NCBI RefSeq assembly: GCF_914767665.1
Contig: NC_059503.1
Span: 12,276,001-12,340,000 of the forward strand
DNA length: 64,000 nt
DNA from: Harmonia axyridis
Taxonomy: Eukaryota; Arthropoda; Insecta; Coleoptera; Coccinellidae
Reading direction: 5' to 3'
This document shows positions 36,046-48,985 of this stretch, piece after piece. Below the pieces are notes generated by a model, which was not told the DNA's origin, searched no databases, and saw only the letters and a program-made list of their open reading frames with translations. The first letter of the stretch is position 1. The number at the start of each line of letters is the position of its first letter. A program made the translations under genes and the position numbers.

Positions 36046-38849
36046 TAAAAATAATACTTCAGTAACAACAGTTGGCCGAGTTGAAATTTTGCGTGTATAT
36101 ACAAGGTGGTCTAGATTTTTGCTCAATAATTTTGACGTCGGATAGAACAAATCTTTTCATGAAAAAGAGTTCATATAAACATAATATATTCTAACAAGCT
36201 TCGTTTTAGAGATGCAGGGTGTTAAAATTTGAAAAAAAATCGGTTTTCACTTATAACTCAAGTATTAATTAATTCAGTGTTTATATTTTTAGGTATTGGA
36301 GTCTAGAAAATGAAATGTTTCGAATAAGGTAATTGTCTCCGACCAAGTGTTTGATTGTCTCAGTCTTTACTTGTCGGAAATTCATCTTGATGATTAAAAA
36401 GTAAAATAACTTATTTCCGCTTTATATATTTATTTTCACAACAATTGTTTCGTCATGATAACATGACTTCGTCAGGTGAGCATGGTAACTCCGACCAATA
36501 TTATCCAGTGGCGTAGATATAGAGGTGCGATGATACTTTGATACGCTACGCCACTGTCTTTTCTTCAAGAAAATTCTTTCATTTCTGAAACCTACAGGGC
36601 TTCCCTAAAAAAAAGCTCTCTTGAATTTTTTTCATAGAATGTACCATTGTCGAGCGAGTACAAAGTAAACACTATCCACAGAAATCTACAAAAATTAATT
36701 TTTCAAATTTTACCATTCAAAAATTTGCCGTAGTGTTTTATAACGCTTTCAGATTGTATTCAATTGAACATTTCAAGAAGAACATTTGTCAGATACTCAA
36801 AACAATAAAAAATATTCTTTTCGAAATATTCAATCGAATCGAATTCCATCTGAAAGCTTTATAATACACTAATACTGTACGAGTGTTACTTCTTGATGGG
36901 ATTTTTATGTTCTTCTTATTGCAAATCGTGTGAAATATAATGAGGGACCAAAATGCATGGAATATAATGAACAGAAAACAATAGCACAGAGCCTAACTTT
37001 CAATGCTTCAGAAATTCTCAACTTCATGGCCTTCCTATTATAGTCTCGCTAGCCAGCAGCATTGAAGCTTTTAGTTTGAATTTTGTAGGATACTTCCTAA
37101 AGATTTGAGTATGTAGGAACGGAATAAGTCAAAAATAAAAATGTACTTGAAATATTTGAATTTTATTCGGGGTTTAATATTCTGAATATACCTCAGGAAT
37201 TAAAAAAAAAAAACGAATTGGTTATAGACTCACAAGAAGCTACAAGGTTGGTTTTAATCTTCATTTAATACAGCTTTCAGGAACAGATCGACGTATTACG
37301 CTTTTCCATCTAAAACATTCATTCATGATGGACCAGACCGGAGCAAAGAAAATGGAAAAACCTGCATTTGCAGCGATGCAATTTTATCGATCAATCCTTA
37401 GGAGCAATGGCCAAGACTGGCCTAGATAATGGAAATTCTGCCTCATGAGATCGGGCGACCTAGGTTAGCGTAAGATATAGCAGTGCTGCTCTATTTAGGG
37501 GTCATGATCCTTCTCCTCCTCTATCCCTCCAACATGTTAGAGGGGTAATGTCTTCATAAAACTTCATGTGACTGCGGGTGTTCAATTTAAATCTGGACAA
37601 AATGAGTGTATCTTGATCGTATTTCAAGATGTCCTGTTGATTAGCACGAATTTAGAAGTTAATGGAATTTGGCTTGAGGGGAATGATAAACTTGAAGCGA
37701 AAATTTGTACGAGATAGGGCAGTCATTCCTTAACTTTTATATTTGCTTGTTAATCATTTTGAGTATATACAAGCATTTCGAAAATGAAATGAGTTCTTAA
37801 GGATTTAATGCCATTTTAGTATATCTATAAACAGTAGTTACACACAGAAAAAACAATTTTTTCTTGAAAATTCGTCCTAATAATCACCATCCACAGTGAT
37901 AGATCTATACCTTCAACTTCTCTTTTCAGTAGAAATATTCGTATTTGTTTTCGAAATATGCTTCAACCTCGACAAAATCTTCTTCATTATAGCCACATTT
38001 CTTTCTCAGGAGTACTTTATAAACGTTGTCAATGGATCAGAGAACACTTATCAATGCATTGCTTTGTTTGGACAGTATTTTTTCCCATCAAAATTTCGAT
38101 TGTTCACGAAGCAAATGTAGGTTCACTAAATTTTCAATATCTTGATCAAAACTTTACTCTATGTTCTGAAGTTTTGACACGCCTCTTTTGATGCTTGGTT
38201 CGAGAAAAAGAAGTGGTATGGCCCTGTCGGTGGAATCTGTGCGCCAACTTCAGGCCTTATTGAGTGATGTGTTATGTAGTAATAATAGATCAACAATGTG
38301 TTTGAATGATATTAGTGTATCCATTTCAATATATTTCTGATGAGTCTTTATAAATAATTGTAATATTGTAGTCACCTTTGAAATATTTTCAATTCACTTA
38401 CAACAGGTTTTGGAACAAAGATTTGAATGAGAAATGCTAATAAATAATTTATGATAATTATCACATTCGAAATTTATCATAATGAATAGTGGCCAGAATT
38501 AGTGAAAAGCGTTAAAGTGCATTTCATTTATGGTGCATTATTTATGACTATCCTGTATAATGAAATATGGTGTGGAGAGAGTTTTGGAGCATTCGCCATT
38601 TAGTATTTATTTGCACTTTTTGTAATTTTTTTGTAAATCAGAGAATTTGAGGAATGGTTATTTTTTCCACATACCTTTATGGTTTTGTTAAAAAATTTCC
38701 ATTGTAATTTTCTGTAAGAAATATCCTTGAGGACAAATTACTTTTAGTATGTTATAATTCAATAGGTTTGTTTTCTGTTAAACGTATTTTAATTGGTATA
38801 AATAGTTTAGCAAAAAAGGAGCGTTTCAATTGAATATTGATTGTATACA
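36046..38849. other. Gene-poor DNA with small inverted repeats
   Basis: Contains a 45-base hAT-like pair of ends (CAGTGGCGTAG at about 36510 and CTACGCCACTG at about 36546) and the hairpin at 36731-36873. No supported gene; two overlapping short ORFs at 37896-38191 lack family resemblance. Confidence 0.4.
36731..36873. repeat. Imperfect inverted repeat, about 50-bp arms
   Basis: The left arm includes TTATAACGCTTTCAGATTG. The right arm read in reverse includes TTATAAAGCTTTCAGATGG, and both continue with similar sequence to ATTTC. The loop is about 40 bases. Confidence 0.65.
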
Positions 38850-39040
38850 GTGTGTCCCAAATTCGATGCTCACTGAAAGAACTATAGAAAGTAGAGAAAA
38901 ATCTTCAAGGACCCCCGAACACTTTTTTTTCAAAATGGTAACATATCAGAAAATAGATCATAGATATCTTGATTCGTTATCGAGTTACTGGGCGTTTCTG
39001 AGAAATTACTGTTTCAAAAATTTCGCTTTATCTTGGTTTG
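38850..39040 (+). repeat. Dispersed repeat, family B copy
   Basis: Shares TGTCCCAAATTCGATGCTCA, ATCAGAAAATAGATCATAGA and the GAGTTACTGGGCGTTTCTGA block with the copies at 9787 and 47900. Confidence 0.6.
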
Positions 39041-39296
39041 GTGAAGGGAAAACATTTTTTAATCGCTCAGGAAATCATTCAAACCATAGAAAATTGAAAA
39101 AGAAAAACAATATTTAAAATACATGAGATTCTATCGGATTGAAATTATTCATGCATCTTCAGAATAACTATTCCAAGCTTAGTACAAAATTTAGTGTTAA
39201 TAGCGTGGCCAGAACCATAGAAAATTCAAGCAAAATATTGAAAAAAATAAAAAAAGCACTGACGTGATGCCAGGTTCTTTTAAAAGTTTGTTCATT

Positions 39297-39367
39297 CATG
39301 CGCCAATTGCGCCCTTGAAGAACGCATACATTTCTGTGGTCTCCAACTCCGCACAATTGGCGCATGT
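39297..39367. repeat. Short inverted repeat
   Basis: ATGCGCCAATTG and CAATTGGCGCAT face each other about 40 bases apart. A (TTA)n microsatellite follows near 39441-39460. Confidence 0.5.
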
Positions 39368-39621
39368 TTGTCCATTCATTAATTAAGGTAGCATTTATGT
39401 GCATTATTTTTTCTATTCCAAAATGAATAAACATCCCCATATTATTATTATTATTATTATGAATGAACGAGCGCTCAAAAGCTTCTGCTTTCACGTCAAT
39501 GTCTTTCCCATTTTTTTTTCAATAATTAAGTATAAGGAGATGTTTGAAGAAACGCATTTTACAATCAGCATAATTTTAAGCTCTAGTCTTAGATTAATTT
39601 TGTTTCACTAATAGAAATTGA

Positions 39622-40063
39622 ACAGGGCGATACACCTCGAAAATAGGTTTTCAGACCTCTACAACTTCCGGTTATACCAGTAACAGACTACTACTTCCTT
39701 ATTTCCAATGTCAAATCCAGTAAATGATTGCATCATTAGATAACTTGTTTGATGACAATTTTAGCAATATGTATACCATAGCCCATAAGTTACGCAAAAA
39801 TTCAATGGTTCCTGAGTTGATGGGATTCTTATGAGAAAAATTGCTCGCGACGGGGATTCACTTTTTTTTAAATATTTCTGCAGAAAAATTTTCGAAAAAA
39901 CCTTTTAAATATTCTATCCTGACGATACTTATGTAGTATTAGAAGACTGTTGTAGAGGTTTGAAAATATTTTAGGGAGAAAGATCTTTATCTCAAACCCC
40001 AAATTTTCAACACAAAATGATGATTGGTTTTCCATAAACGTCTAGCTGTGAATCACCCTGTAT
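39622..40063. repeat. Dispersed repeat with CAGGG/CCCTG ends, family A copy
   Basis: Begins near AACAGGGCGATAC and ends GTGAATCACCCTGTAT. Internal blocks (CAACTTCCGGTTATACC, TTTTCCATAAACGTCTA) recur at 44852-45308 and 46295-46486. Confidence 0.6.
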
Positions 40064-40249
40064 TTTTACATAATAGTTTTTGTGGAGAGTTTTCTTCTTG
40101 TACTGAAAAATTGTAAAATGTTTGGATAAATGAATAAATTAATAAATATGATAGAAAATTATCAGCTGAATTTTTCTTTCAAAAAAACTTTGAAGTTTTC
40201 AGGTAACGCGCTCTCTAGAGACCAGAGAATATTTACCATTCCCCTATTT

Positions 40250-41400
40250 TCCTCATCGAAGCATTAGAGTCCCGCGCAAGCAGCCTTTTCCCTCAAGTTC
40301 AAGGCGGAAAATCGGGACACCCAAAATAGCATCCTGTAAAACCGAATATGGACAGTCTGGCCTATTAATAAACACGAATAAAATAATAAAAATCTCCTTT
40401 TTCGAAGTAAATACGTGTTGTACATGTCATGTGGAAGCGGAAACAAGATGCAGTAAGCGCGCGGCGAATTTCTCCTAACCCCGTACCCCCCCCCCCCACT
40501 TTCGATGTGTAAGCTACAGGTCATTCAACTCTCTCAGTCCCGGCGAACAGCTAGCAGCAACGTACCAACGTTTATCAAACGGCGCTCTGCACATCGCGTT
40601 CAAATCGTATTTCACTACCGATGAAAAAATTAAAAAACGAAATTTTCCAACCCGGAAAATTTGGGAAAAACTCCGCCCGGTGAAAAACCCCAACGCAAGT
40701 GACCTGTGTGCCCGGTGTGCTGTGAGTTTTCCCGGACAGAAATATATACATGTAGGGAAACCCGATGTCCACGTGTGGCACCTTTAGGTGGGTCAAAGTT
40801 CCTGTTGTCTTCTATGAAGACGTTCCGGCTAGTTTTTGGTTAATTTTTGATTGTTGTTGCAGTGATTGCGTGAAAATCCCGAAGGGGTACCTTGTTCCAG
40901 CGCGGTGCCTTCGTAAGGATTCTCCCAAAATATGTAGGTGAGTGATTTCGTTTACTTTAGATAATTTTCCTTTCTACGTAGGAATTTCATCGGATAAAAG
41001 TAAAAATAATGTTGAAATCGTGTGGTGGAAGCCTTCAAGTCGCTGCTTTTCAGTCGATTGTGTACGAGCGCTGCTGGGAGGTCAATGAACCCGCTTAATG
41101 TAGGTCAGTAATAGTGGGCGTCACAAGTCTTGCGCGTTCATCGGCACTCTAGATACGAATATTTATTTTGCGATCCTTTCGAGATCTTTCTTTATCACCT
41201 CCCCTATTTTTGCCCCGTTCGGCTTTAAACGCCACTGAGGTGGAGGACCCGTGGGTCAATTGTTTGGGCACGAAAGCCGGTTTTCAATTTCAATGGCTCC
41301 TTGATTATTGCGAAACGCACCAAGATCAAGTTTTCTCGGTTTTGTTTCAGCGCGCTTGTTTCAGCGGGCCCAAATGGGTGTAATATTCGAATTGGTAATT
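40250..41400 (+). promoter_or_regulatory. GC-richer island: candidate promoter and non-coding first exon
   Basis: The composition departs sharply from the surrounding AT-rich DNA and CpGs are frequent. An arthropod initiator-like TCAGTC lies at 40534-40539, and an excellent splice donor (TAG|GTGAGT) at 40937/40938 would define a non-coding first exon of about 400 bases on the plus strand. A poly-C run of at least ten lies at about 40487-40498. No ORF in the island resembles a known protein, and no acceptor or coding exon was identified downstream in the window, so the gene would extend beyond it. This is inference. Confidence 0.4.
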
Positions 41401-41444
41401 ATTTAGAGAAACACATTACGCTCTGAACAATATTTTTTGTAGCT

Positions 41445-41712
41445 AATTCGTTCATTCTGTCACTTCTTTTAGAACAAAATCGTGCGAGAATATCGCAAAT
41501 TCCCACAAATTTCATGGTTATATTTTATTAGTATATGTTGGTACTCGGAACTCTCCTACCACTGATTTATCTATTATCTGTCAAATTTGTGATACAAAAA
41601 CTGTTCTACCAACCCACATTTCTCAATGCAAAAATCACTAAACGATATTCATGGAAATATTCCATTAATGTCAATGAAAATTCAGTGATTTAGAGAAAAT
41701 ATTGTGTAATAG
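41445..41712 (-). repeat. 408-bp-family repeat unit, inverted copy
   Basis: Reverse-oriented, diverged copy of the unit at 49670-49945, recognisable by AACAAAATCGTGCG, CATGGTTATATTTTATTA and TTTCTCAATGCAAAAATCACTAA. Confidence 0.7.
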
Positions 41713-41745
41713 ATAGATAGATAGATAGAGAGATAGATAGATATA
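41708..41745. repeat. (GATA)n microsatellite
   Basis: About nine GATA units with one GAGA interruption, directly at the edge of a 408-bp-family unit. Confidence 0.9.
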
Positions 41746-42334
41746 TTTATTTCAATAATTGAAAACAACTTCATGTTACAAAAATGAAACAAGTCAAATT
41801 ACCCTCAGCTAACTACAAAAATTAGAAAATTCTTCAATATCATAAGGTTCATAGTCGTATAGAAGGCTCATTCTACCACTCGTTCATTCAAAAACGGCGC
41901 GTTTTTGAATTTTGAACTCGTGGAAGAATATCAATGTCTTCTGCACTTGTATTATAAATAACACATATTTCATTTCTATATTTCTTTAATGAAATTAACA
42001 AGCACTCAATTTGAAATTACACTGAAAAATTTGAAAGTTTTTTTCTTAACAAATAGCCTCAAGCCAGGTTGAAATTTATTATTTAGATTAGAATTGGGAA
42101 TTTGGGAAAATTCTCACAAACAAATTTTCCGGTTCAGTTTGAAGTTCGAGTAATTTGTGAGACTCCAAGCAGTCCAATTCTCTTCTACAATTTTCGTAGG
42201 TACATTGAATTTTTCAACCACATCAATCTATCAATAAACATCTAAGATTGTTTTTTTTGTTATTCTTAGTTATATCTTACTCTAAATATGATATTTACCT
42301 TCAAATTTTGTGGTATAAAACGATTGTGTTCGAC

Positions 42335-42700
42335 TCAATGATGAAGAATTCGAGGTTAAAAGCGATTCTGGCCGGCCGTGTAGGTACTGGTTAACCAGCG
42401 AATGTAATCTGCTAGAGACTTGATATTTTCGGGGTAGATTCAAGGTCCTAATATTTCGTGAATGAGTATATGTAATCCGTTTAGTGGTTCCGGAGTTGGA
42501 TATGACATGTTGTTTTCTCGATAATTGAAAAATACTAATCCTACCAAACTGAAATTTAGAAACTAGTTGCGTAATAGTCGAAGGAATGATCATGTGGAAT
42601 ATAATGAGGATTTTTTCTGTAAAATGTCAATATTTCATAATATATTCCTCAGATTCTACTGAAATTTCGTGCGAATGAAAAGTTCATCCATAAAAAGAGT
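42335..42700. repeat. Dispersed repeat, family C copy 2
   Basis: Same block order as 28600-28945: GAAGAATTCGAGGT, TAGAGACTTGA, ATAATTGAAAAATA, ACTGAAATTT. Confidence 0.55.
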
Positions 42701-42854
42701 TACCCAATGATTTAGTTTCAAATCTTTCATACGAGAAAAAATAGTCAACTTTTTCTGATTGATCACAGATTATTTTTTGTAAAAAGAACTACATACATAG
42801 TTTGTTTTCAAATGCCAAGATGCAAAAAGGATCGAGTTCACTACAAACTTGAAT

Positions 42855-43268
42855 AGTTATTTATGATAGGTACAAGTGCAGAAGGCAATTATATTCTTCC
42901 ACGAGTTCAAAATCCAAAAACGAGTCATGCAGAGGCTAGATTTTGAATGAACGAATGGTAGAATGAGCCTTATGTACGAGTATCACACAATATTTTCTCT
43001 AATTCTGTGGTTATTCCGTTCATTCTTCCACATCTTGTAGAACAAAATCGTGCGACAATATATCAGAAACGGACAGTTTTCATGGTTATATTTTATTATT
43101 CTATGTTGGTACTCCGAACTTTCCGCCACGGCTTTATCTGTCAATTCATCAATTTGCCTTGAAGAAATCAGTTCTGCCAACCAATATTTTTCAATGCAAA
43201 AATCACTAAAATATATTTATGGAAATATTTCATTAATTTCAATGAAAATGCAATGAATTAGAGAAAAT
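42855..43268 (-). repeat. 408-bp-family repeat: connector plus unit, inverted orientation
   Basis: The connector (AAGTGCAGAAGGCA to CTTATGTACGAGTAT) is followed by a unit in reverse orientation. The unit keeps an open 65-codon minus-strand ORF (43180-42983, MAELISSRQIDELTDKAVAE...) matching that of the plus copies near 49.8 and 50.15 kb. Confidence 0.8.
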
Positions 43269-43269
43269 A

Positions 43270-43672
43270 ATGTATAATACTCGTACAGAAGGCTCATTCT
43301 ACCACTCGTTCATTCCAAAACTCGCCACTTCGTGGCTCGTTTTTGAATTTTGAACTCGTGGAAGAATATCAATGCCTTCTGCACTTGTATTATAAATAAC
43401 TATTCTCTAATTCACTAAATTTTTATTGAAATTAATGGAATATATCCATAAAAATCGTTTACTGATTTTTGCATTGAAAAAATGTGGGTTTTGCAGAAAA
43501 GTTTTCTGTATCACAACTTTGACAGATAACAGATAAATCCGTGGCAGAAAAGTTCCGAGTACCAACATATAATAACAAAATAAAACCATGAAATCTTTAC
43601 GAATTTGCGATATTCTCGCACGATTTTGTTCTACAAGATGTGGCAGAATGAACGGTTTAGCCACTGAATAAG
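43270..43672 (+). repeat. 408-bp-family repeat, plus-orientation diverged copy
   Basis: The connector at 43275-43395 lies between opposed units. The following plus unit (from TTTTTATTGAAATTAATGGA to GTGGCAGAATGAACGG) has the conserved ORF disrupted. Confidence 0.75.
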
Positions 43673-44851
43673 AGAAAAAGTTTTACGCAATAATTCAGCT
43701 ATGAAGCTTTAACACGAGAAAAAAATAGTCAAATTTTCTTCATCTGACATCCCTGTGAATCACAGAATATCTTTTGGGGAAAGAACTGATTTGCTTAAAA
43801 ACAGATAGGAATTTTTGTATAGTGCCGAGTTCATAGCATACTTAAAAGAATATTTAATAGACGAATTTGAATGAGGAACATCTTCAGATGATTTGTCGCC
43901 GACATAAAATAATGGAATTCATCGAAAAGGAAAAAATTGATCCTTCTTAGCATGCATTTATTTTTCTTATATACATAGTCTTTTCCTCCAAAAAAAAAAT
44001 CCCAAAAACTTGATAAGCGACTCGTCACATTGTATTTCATTTTAACGCTTCGAAGGATCATGCGACATTCCCCGAAAAAATCGTTTAAATCCGAATTAGA
44101 ACAAGCCCGCAAAAGCTCCAGACTCTCATTCTGTAGTCGATTAGTGTCAGGTGACACTTATGCATTAGTATGATTGGGTTATTTCCAGTAGTTCGTTTGG
44201 GAAGAAGACATTCAGAGAACGTTCGGTATGGTGCCCGTTTTAGAACTCATGCAGCTAGAAATGGGTCAGTGGAAAATGAGAGAGAGCTACGGGTACGTTC
44301 AACCCTACCTAGTTTCCTGCTTCCATTCTCTCGACGTGTATAGTTTTTAGGGAGGCGTTCATACTGGAGTGGAATTCACAGGGATTTGTACTTGGGTAGT
44401 TTTCTTGCTTCGGGTTTAGAATTCGTTGAAATAATGGTGGAATTGAGAACTTTGTATTTGAATTATTCAAATAATCGAGTTTTAATTTAGTTTCAATTGA
44501 ACAAGAATGAAAATCCAATTATAAAAGAATATATTTTGAAAACTTATATACTGCCTAATCTTAGCAGAACTCAAATGCTGGATTAGAAAAAGTCAAGAAA
44601 AGATTAGAAGTCAATGTAACACATTGTGCATATGATATAATATTATCAAAGCTTAGGATGTAAAATTAGTCTATTAGTCATTTCCTGGTTGTTTCTTCTT
44701 TATGAAGATATTTGTTTTTCAACATTTCAGACTATGCCTTTATAACCACACTGAAATTGTTAGTAGTTTCCCAGAAATCTCTTCAAAATTCTTGCTTGAC
44801 CCCTTGTAACTTTTTTGAAATGATGTTTTATTAAAAAAGAGTTGGAAATAT

Positions 44852-45308
44852 ATAAGGTGATTCTCCTCGATGGACTATTAGACGTTTATGGAAAACTGAT
44901 CATTATTCTTTGCTGAAAATTTGCATGTTAGGGTTTGAAACAATGATTTTTCTCCCCAAGATATTTTCAGATCTCTGCAACTTCCGATTTTACCGGAAAC
45001 TGACTATTACTTTCTTATTTCAAATAATAATAAATACATATATTTTTTTTCTCATTTTCATTTTTCCTCATTTAAAGCTCTTCCTTGATAACCCTTGAAG
45101 TATTCATTTTAGGTAGAATTGACTGAAATAATAGAAAATATTGATTCTAATCTAAAAATCTTGGGTTTTGATGAATTTGAGTTGTCCAATCAAATATCTT
45201 GGAAACAGTCGTTTTTCGATTATAAATAAATAGGGCTCAATCGAAAGCAAATGATTGATACTAACTCCTCCTTCAAGGTTCACGTCCAATTTGGAAACAC
45301 CCTGTATA
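44852..45308. repeat. Dispersed repeat, family A copy
   Basis: Starts AAGGTGATTCTCCTCGATGG and ends GAAACACCCTGTATA, with internal blocks shared with the copies at 39622 and 46295. Confidence 0.6.
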
Positions 45309-45879
45309 TTAATGCAGTTCTTTAGTCTTTATGTCTATTTTTCTCATTGTTCAAAATAATGTTCTCTCTATGTACTATCAAGATTTGAACTCAGAATTCG
45401 AATCATCTTAATTTTTTTCTTTGTGCTCCATTTTATCAATATGAGAATGAATGAGAACAATAAAAAGTTACAATAGAGTGGAAAATGTGAAAAAATCATT
45501 GTCAAATGTGATCCTCTTTATTTCTGATCAGAAAGGAGTCTATTTTTGAAAATTAAAAACAATAATTGAAGCACTTCAGAAAAAAAAAAATTCACTGTCA
45601 GTAATTGTATCGTTTGAATTATTTCACAATAGATGTAACTGACAAGGCTTAAGCGGTAATAGATGAAGGTGTGCTCAATCGTTGAGAACTTTCTCTTTTA
45701 ATGAGAAAATAACAAGACATCGAAAGTTACCTCAACATGACAGTAATTGTACCTCCTTGTAATTGTACCTCCTTGTATTGATGATCTTCCATGCTATGCT
45801 TTATATTACTGGCATGCAGTCTAGAAAACGGTAAAACATCTGAAATATAATGCCAATTTTTTTTTATTTAAATACTGAG
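45309..45879. other. AT-rich DNA with a short tandem duplication
   Basis: TAATTGTACCTCCTTG is duplicated in tandem near 45744-45777. Nothing else recognised. Confidence 0.5.
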
Positions 45880-46486
45880 CAATTCACCATGAATACCTAT
45901 TAGGAGTTTATGGAAACCTGGTCACAATTTTGTGTTGAAAATTTGCATGTTGGAGTTTGAGACAATAATCTTTCCCCCTAAAATATAGGTTCTAATTCGA
46001 AAATCTTGAGTTTTGATGAATTTGAGTTGTCCATGTTCGTGATCTTCTTATAAACACCCTGTACATTTTTGGTCCAAACTTCAAACAGTCTTATAATACT
46101 ACGTATTTGAAGAATTGAAAATGAAAAAGGTTTCTTCGAAAAAAAATTTTCTGCAGAAATATCCAGAAAATGTGAGTCCCCGTCGCCACCATTTTTGTCA
46201 TAAGAATCTCATTAACTCATGAACCATTGAGTTTTTACCCAAAGTAAAGCATATTGCTGAAATTGTCATAAAAAAGCTATCTAATGATGCAATAATATAC
46301 TGGGTGTGCCATTTGAAATAAGGAAGTAGTAGTATGTTTCCGGTATAACTAGAAGTTGTAGAAATCTGAAAATATTTTAGGGAAAAAAATCATTGTCTCA
46401 AACCCCAACATGCAAATTTTCAGCACAAAAATATGATTAGTTTTCCATAATCGTCTAAAAAGCCATTGCGGTGAATCACCCTGTAT
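45880..46486. repeat. Two opposed family A fragments
   Basis: The fragment at about 45880-46068 ends ACACCCTGTAC, and a second (46295-46486) runs from CTGGGTGTGCCATTTG to ATCACCCTGTAT. Both contain the GAAAATTTGCATGTTGG block or its reverse complement. Confidence 0.55.
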
Positions 46487-47689
46487 AGTCTGTGACATGA
46501 AGATGCAACACCAAAAAGGCGTTTAAATTTTTTGACCAAACTTCATTAAACAATTTTATTCAATTGAAATTTCTGAAATATTGGAATTTGAAATCAAATT
46601 TATACTTCTCCGGAATTTTCTGAAATTCAATATGAATAAGATTAATGAATAGCTCTATTTCAACTGTTTCCCTCAATCAATCAAGTGTTGAAGTCATGGT
46701 TATAATTATTTTCTAATTAAGTTTAATATCTCTAATAACACATAACGTTGAAAATACAAATTATTCGAAAGTCCTCGTAATACTAATCATATTATTATAT
46801 TTTATTCTAGAATTTGGGAGGAATAAATCAAGAATAAATAAAGGTGTAAAAATAAATTTTTATTCGTAACGTATCTCCCCAGATGAACTTGTAATGGTAT
46901 CATTCATTGTCGCTCTCAATTAATGAGGAATTTATCTCATTGTGGTTAGCAACTTTTGGGGCCACCGTATATCACAATCGGAACACATTATGTCATTTAA
47001 CGAAATATAGCTCAAGTTCAACGAACTTGACAATAAAAACGGTTTAATTGACAAATAAAACATCCTCTGAATTGGGCTATTTTTCGTGTTTTCCTACCAC
47101 TCGACCAGTTTGAGGTGAAGGCACTTGAATTCGTGTATTGACATTTTCGAGAATGATATTCTTATCTGGTCTACTTTGGTTGGAAAATAATGGGAAACAT
47201 TGTTTTCATTGATAAGTCAACGATAATATTCATTATTTGATTGGGAGAAAACGGTTATGTAAATTGTTTTGTACATGAAATGGAGTCGAATAGCCTGTGT
47301 GAATAGATTACAGCGCGAATATAATTTTGAATTTATACACTGCGAACTGTAAACAATGGCCTCTAACTTGATGGAAATTGTTCAAAGGAGATATTTTTAT
47401 ATTTATGGCTGTTAATTATCCTATAAACCTTTTGATATATTAGAATAATGGAAATATTTAATTCTTTTCCTGTTTTATCAAACAATTGTCGATGATGCAC
47501 TTTTGGAATCACTCGAAAAAAATCTAGTTGAGCTTTTTTTAAAAGCGATTTTGATGTGTGGATTTTGTGCAATTTAAATTACCAACAGGTATAAACCACC
47601 TTATCAGCGAATGTAATGGATTTCCAAGGTTATTTGAAGAACTTAAAACTTATCTTTCGTGAAAATTCATTCAAAACTCAATATTTATT
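46487..47689. other. AT-rich intergenic DNA
   Basis: No gene, RNA or repeat boundary recognised. Confidence 0.35.
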
Positions 47690-48115
47690 GAGCACCTTTT
47701 GCTGGAGTTTCCGAGACAGTATCATTAGACACCATCAGAGCTACATTCTCAAATTTTTGTGTATTCTTCTCGAGTTACAGAGCGTTTCTTGAAAAACGAC
47801 TTTCAAATATTTCGTTATATCTATGATCCGTTATGAGTATCATATGAATCATAAAAAATGCTGAAAAACTTTGTGGAATTTTTCGAATATGTCGAACAGA
47901 AATCAAGATAATATAGCGACATATTTGAAACAGTTATTTTTCAGAAACGCCCTGTAACTCGGAAACGAATCAAAATTTCTATGATCTGCTTTCTGATACC
48001 TATCTTATTATTTTGAAAAAAGAGGTCGGGGGTTTTTGAAGATTTTTCTTCCAAGTCTCATAGTTCTTGAGATGCTTTCAGTGAGCATCGAATTTGGGTT
48101 ATACTGTACAATCTA
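47690..48115. repeat. Foldback of family B repeat
   Basis: GAGTTACAGAGCGTTTCTTG (about 47773) and its near reverse complement TCAGAAACGCCCTGTAACTC (47941-47960) flank a spacer. The right arm continues with the full family B sequence in inverted orientation. Confidence 0.6.
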
Positions 48116-48834
48116 TTTCATTGAATAATGACAAAAAAACAATAACATTACAATACTCTGTATAAAATTTTCATTGTATACAACTTTTTGACAAATTTCA
48201 TGATAATGGTCTCCCCTCTCAATGTATTACCGTGTGCATATCAAAAACTAATCATAGCAAAGCCAATACTCTTCGACGTTATAATAGTGTACTCGAACAA
48301 AGAGTTATGAGAAGAAATTAGAAAATTCCAAGGACGACCTTTTCAATTACAGGGTAAATTATGAACTAAAGGAATTTCATTTTGGATAATAATAATAATA
48401 ATTGACTCACCTCGTATGCAACAAAAATTTTTATTAAAAATCAGTTATTATCTTATGGGGTGCAATATTTATCAAGCAAAAAGTGTTCTATTCAAGCTGT
48501 TTTCCTACGAGAAATGTTGCTTTAAAGAAATGCCATTTTCCAACTTGGACACCCTGCATCTCGAAAACTAGTAGTATGATTGGGTTGGACCAATAGACTT
48601 TTTTACTTAGGAGGTTATATTCAGTTATAATATCACAGCATAAACAATATTCGATTATACACCGATTCTCTCGAGCTGCGCTCTCGTGATGTTTCGCGAA
48701 CTATGTCGAGTGAATAGATTAGTATAATCGAAATATATTGTCTATGCTCGAGTGGTATTCGTTACGATTATATAACGAATAATTTCAATAACTACAACCA
48801 AAGCACTGCATTTTGATAATTCAATGACATTTCA
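48116..48834. other. AT-rich DNA with an (AAT)n run
   Basis: An (AAT)n microsatellite sits at about 48388-48402. A GC-richer stretch (CTCTCGAGCTGCGCTCTCG, about 48670) is present. No gene recognised. Confidence 0.35.
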
Positions 48835-48985
48835 CTGAGTTGAGTCCGTGACAGGAGAGTTGCCAATACCAACATATAATAATTAAATATAACCATATGT
48901 GAAACTGAGATATTCCCTCACGATTTTGTTTTACATGTTATGACAGAATGAAAGGATTTGCCACAGAATAAGAGAAATATTTGTC
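48835..48985 (+). repeat. 408-bp-family repeat, truncated copy
   Basis: Retains the GTTGCCAATACCAACATATAATAA and ACGATTTTGTT-TACA blocks of the unit's second half; the first half is missing. Confidence 0.65.

Noticed and set aside
39168..39494. 108-codon minus-strand ORF with an Asn run
   Set aside because: The Asn run comes from a (TTA)n microsatellite, and the region also holds a short inverted repeat; no family resemblance.
41708..41745. CRISPR-like regular repeats
   Set aside because: Simple GATA microsatellite in an animal genome; no spacer structure.
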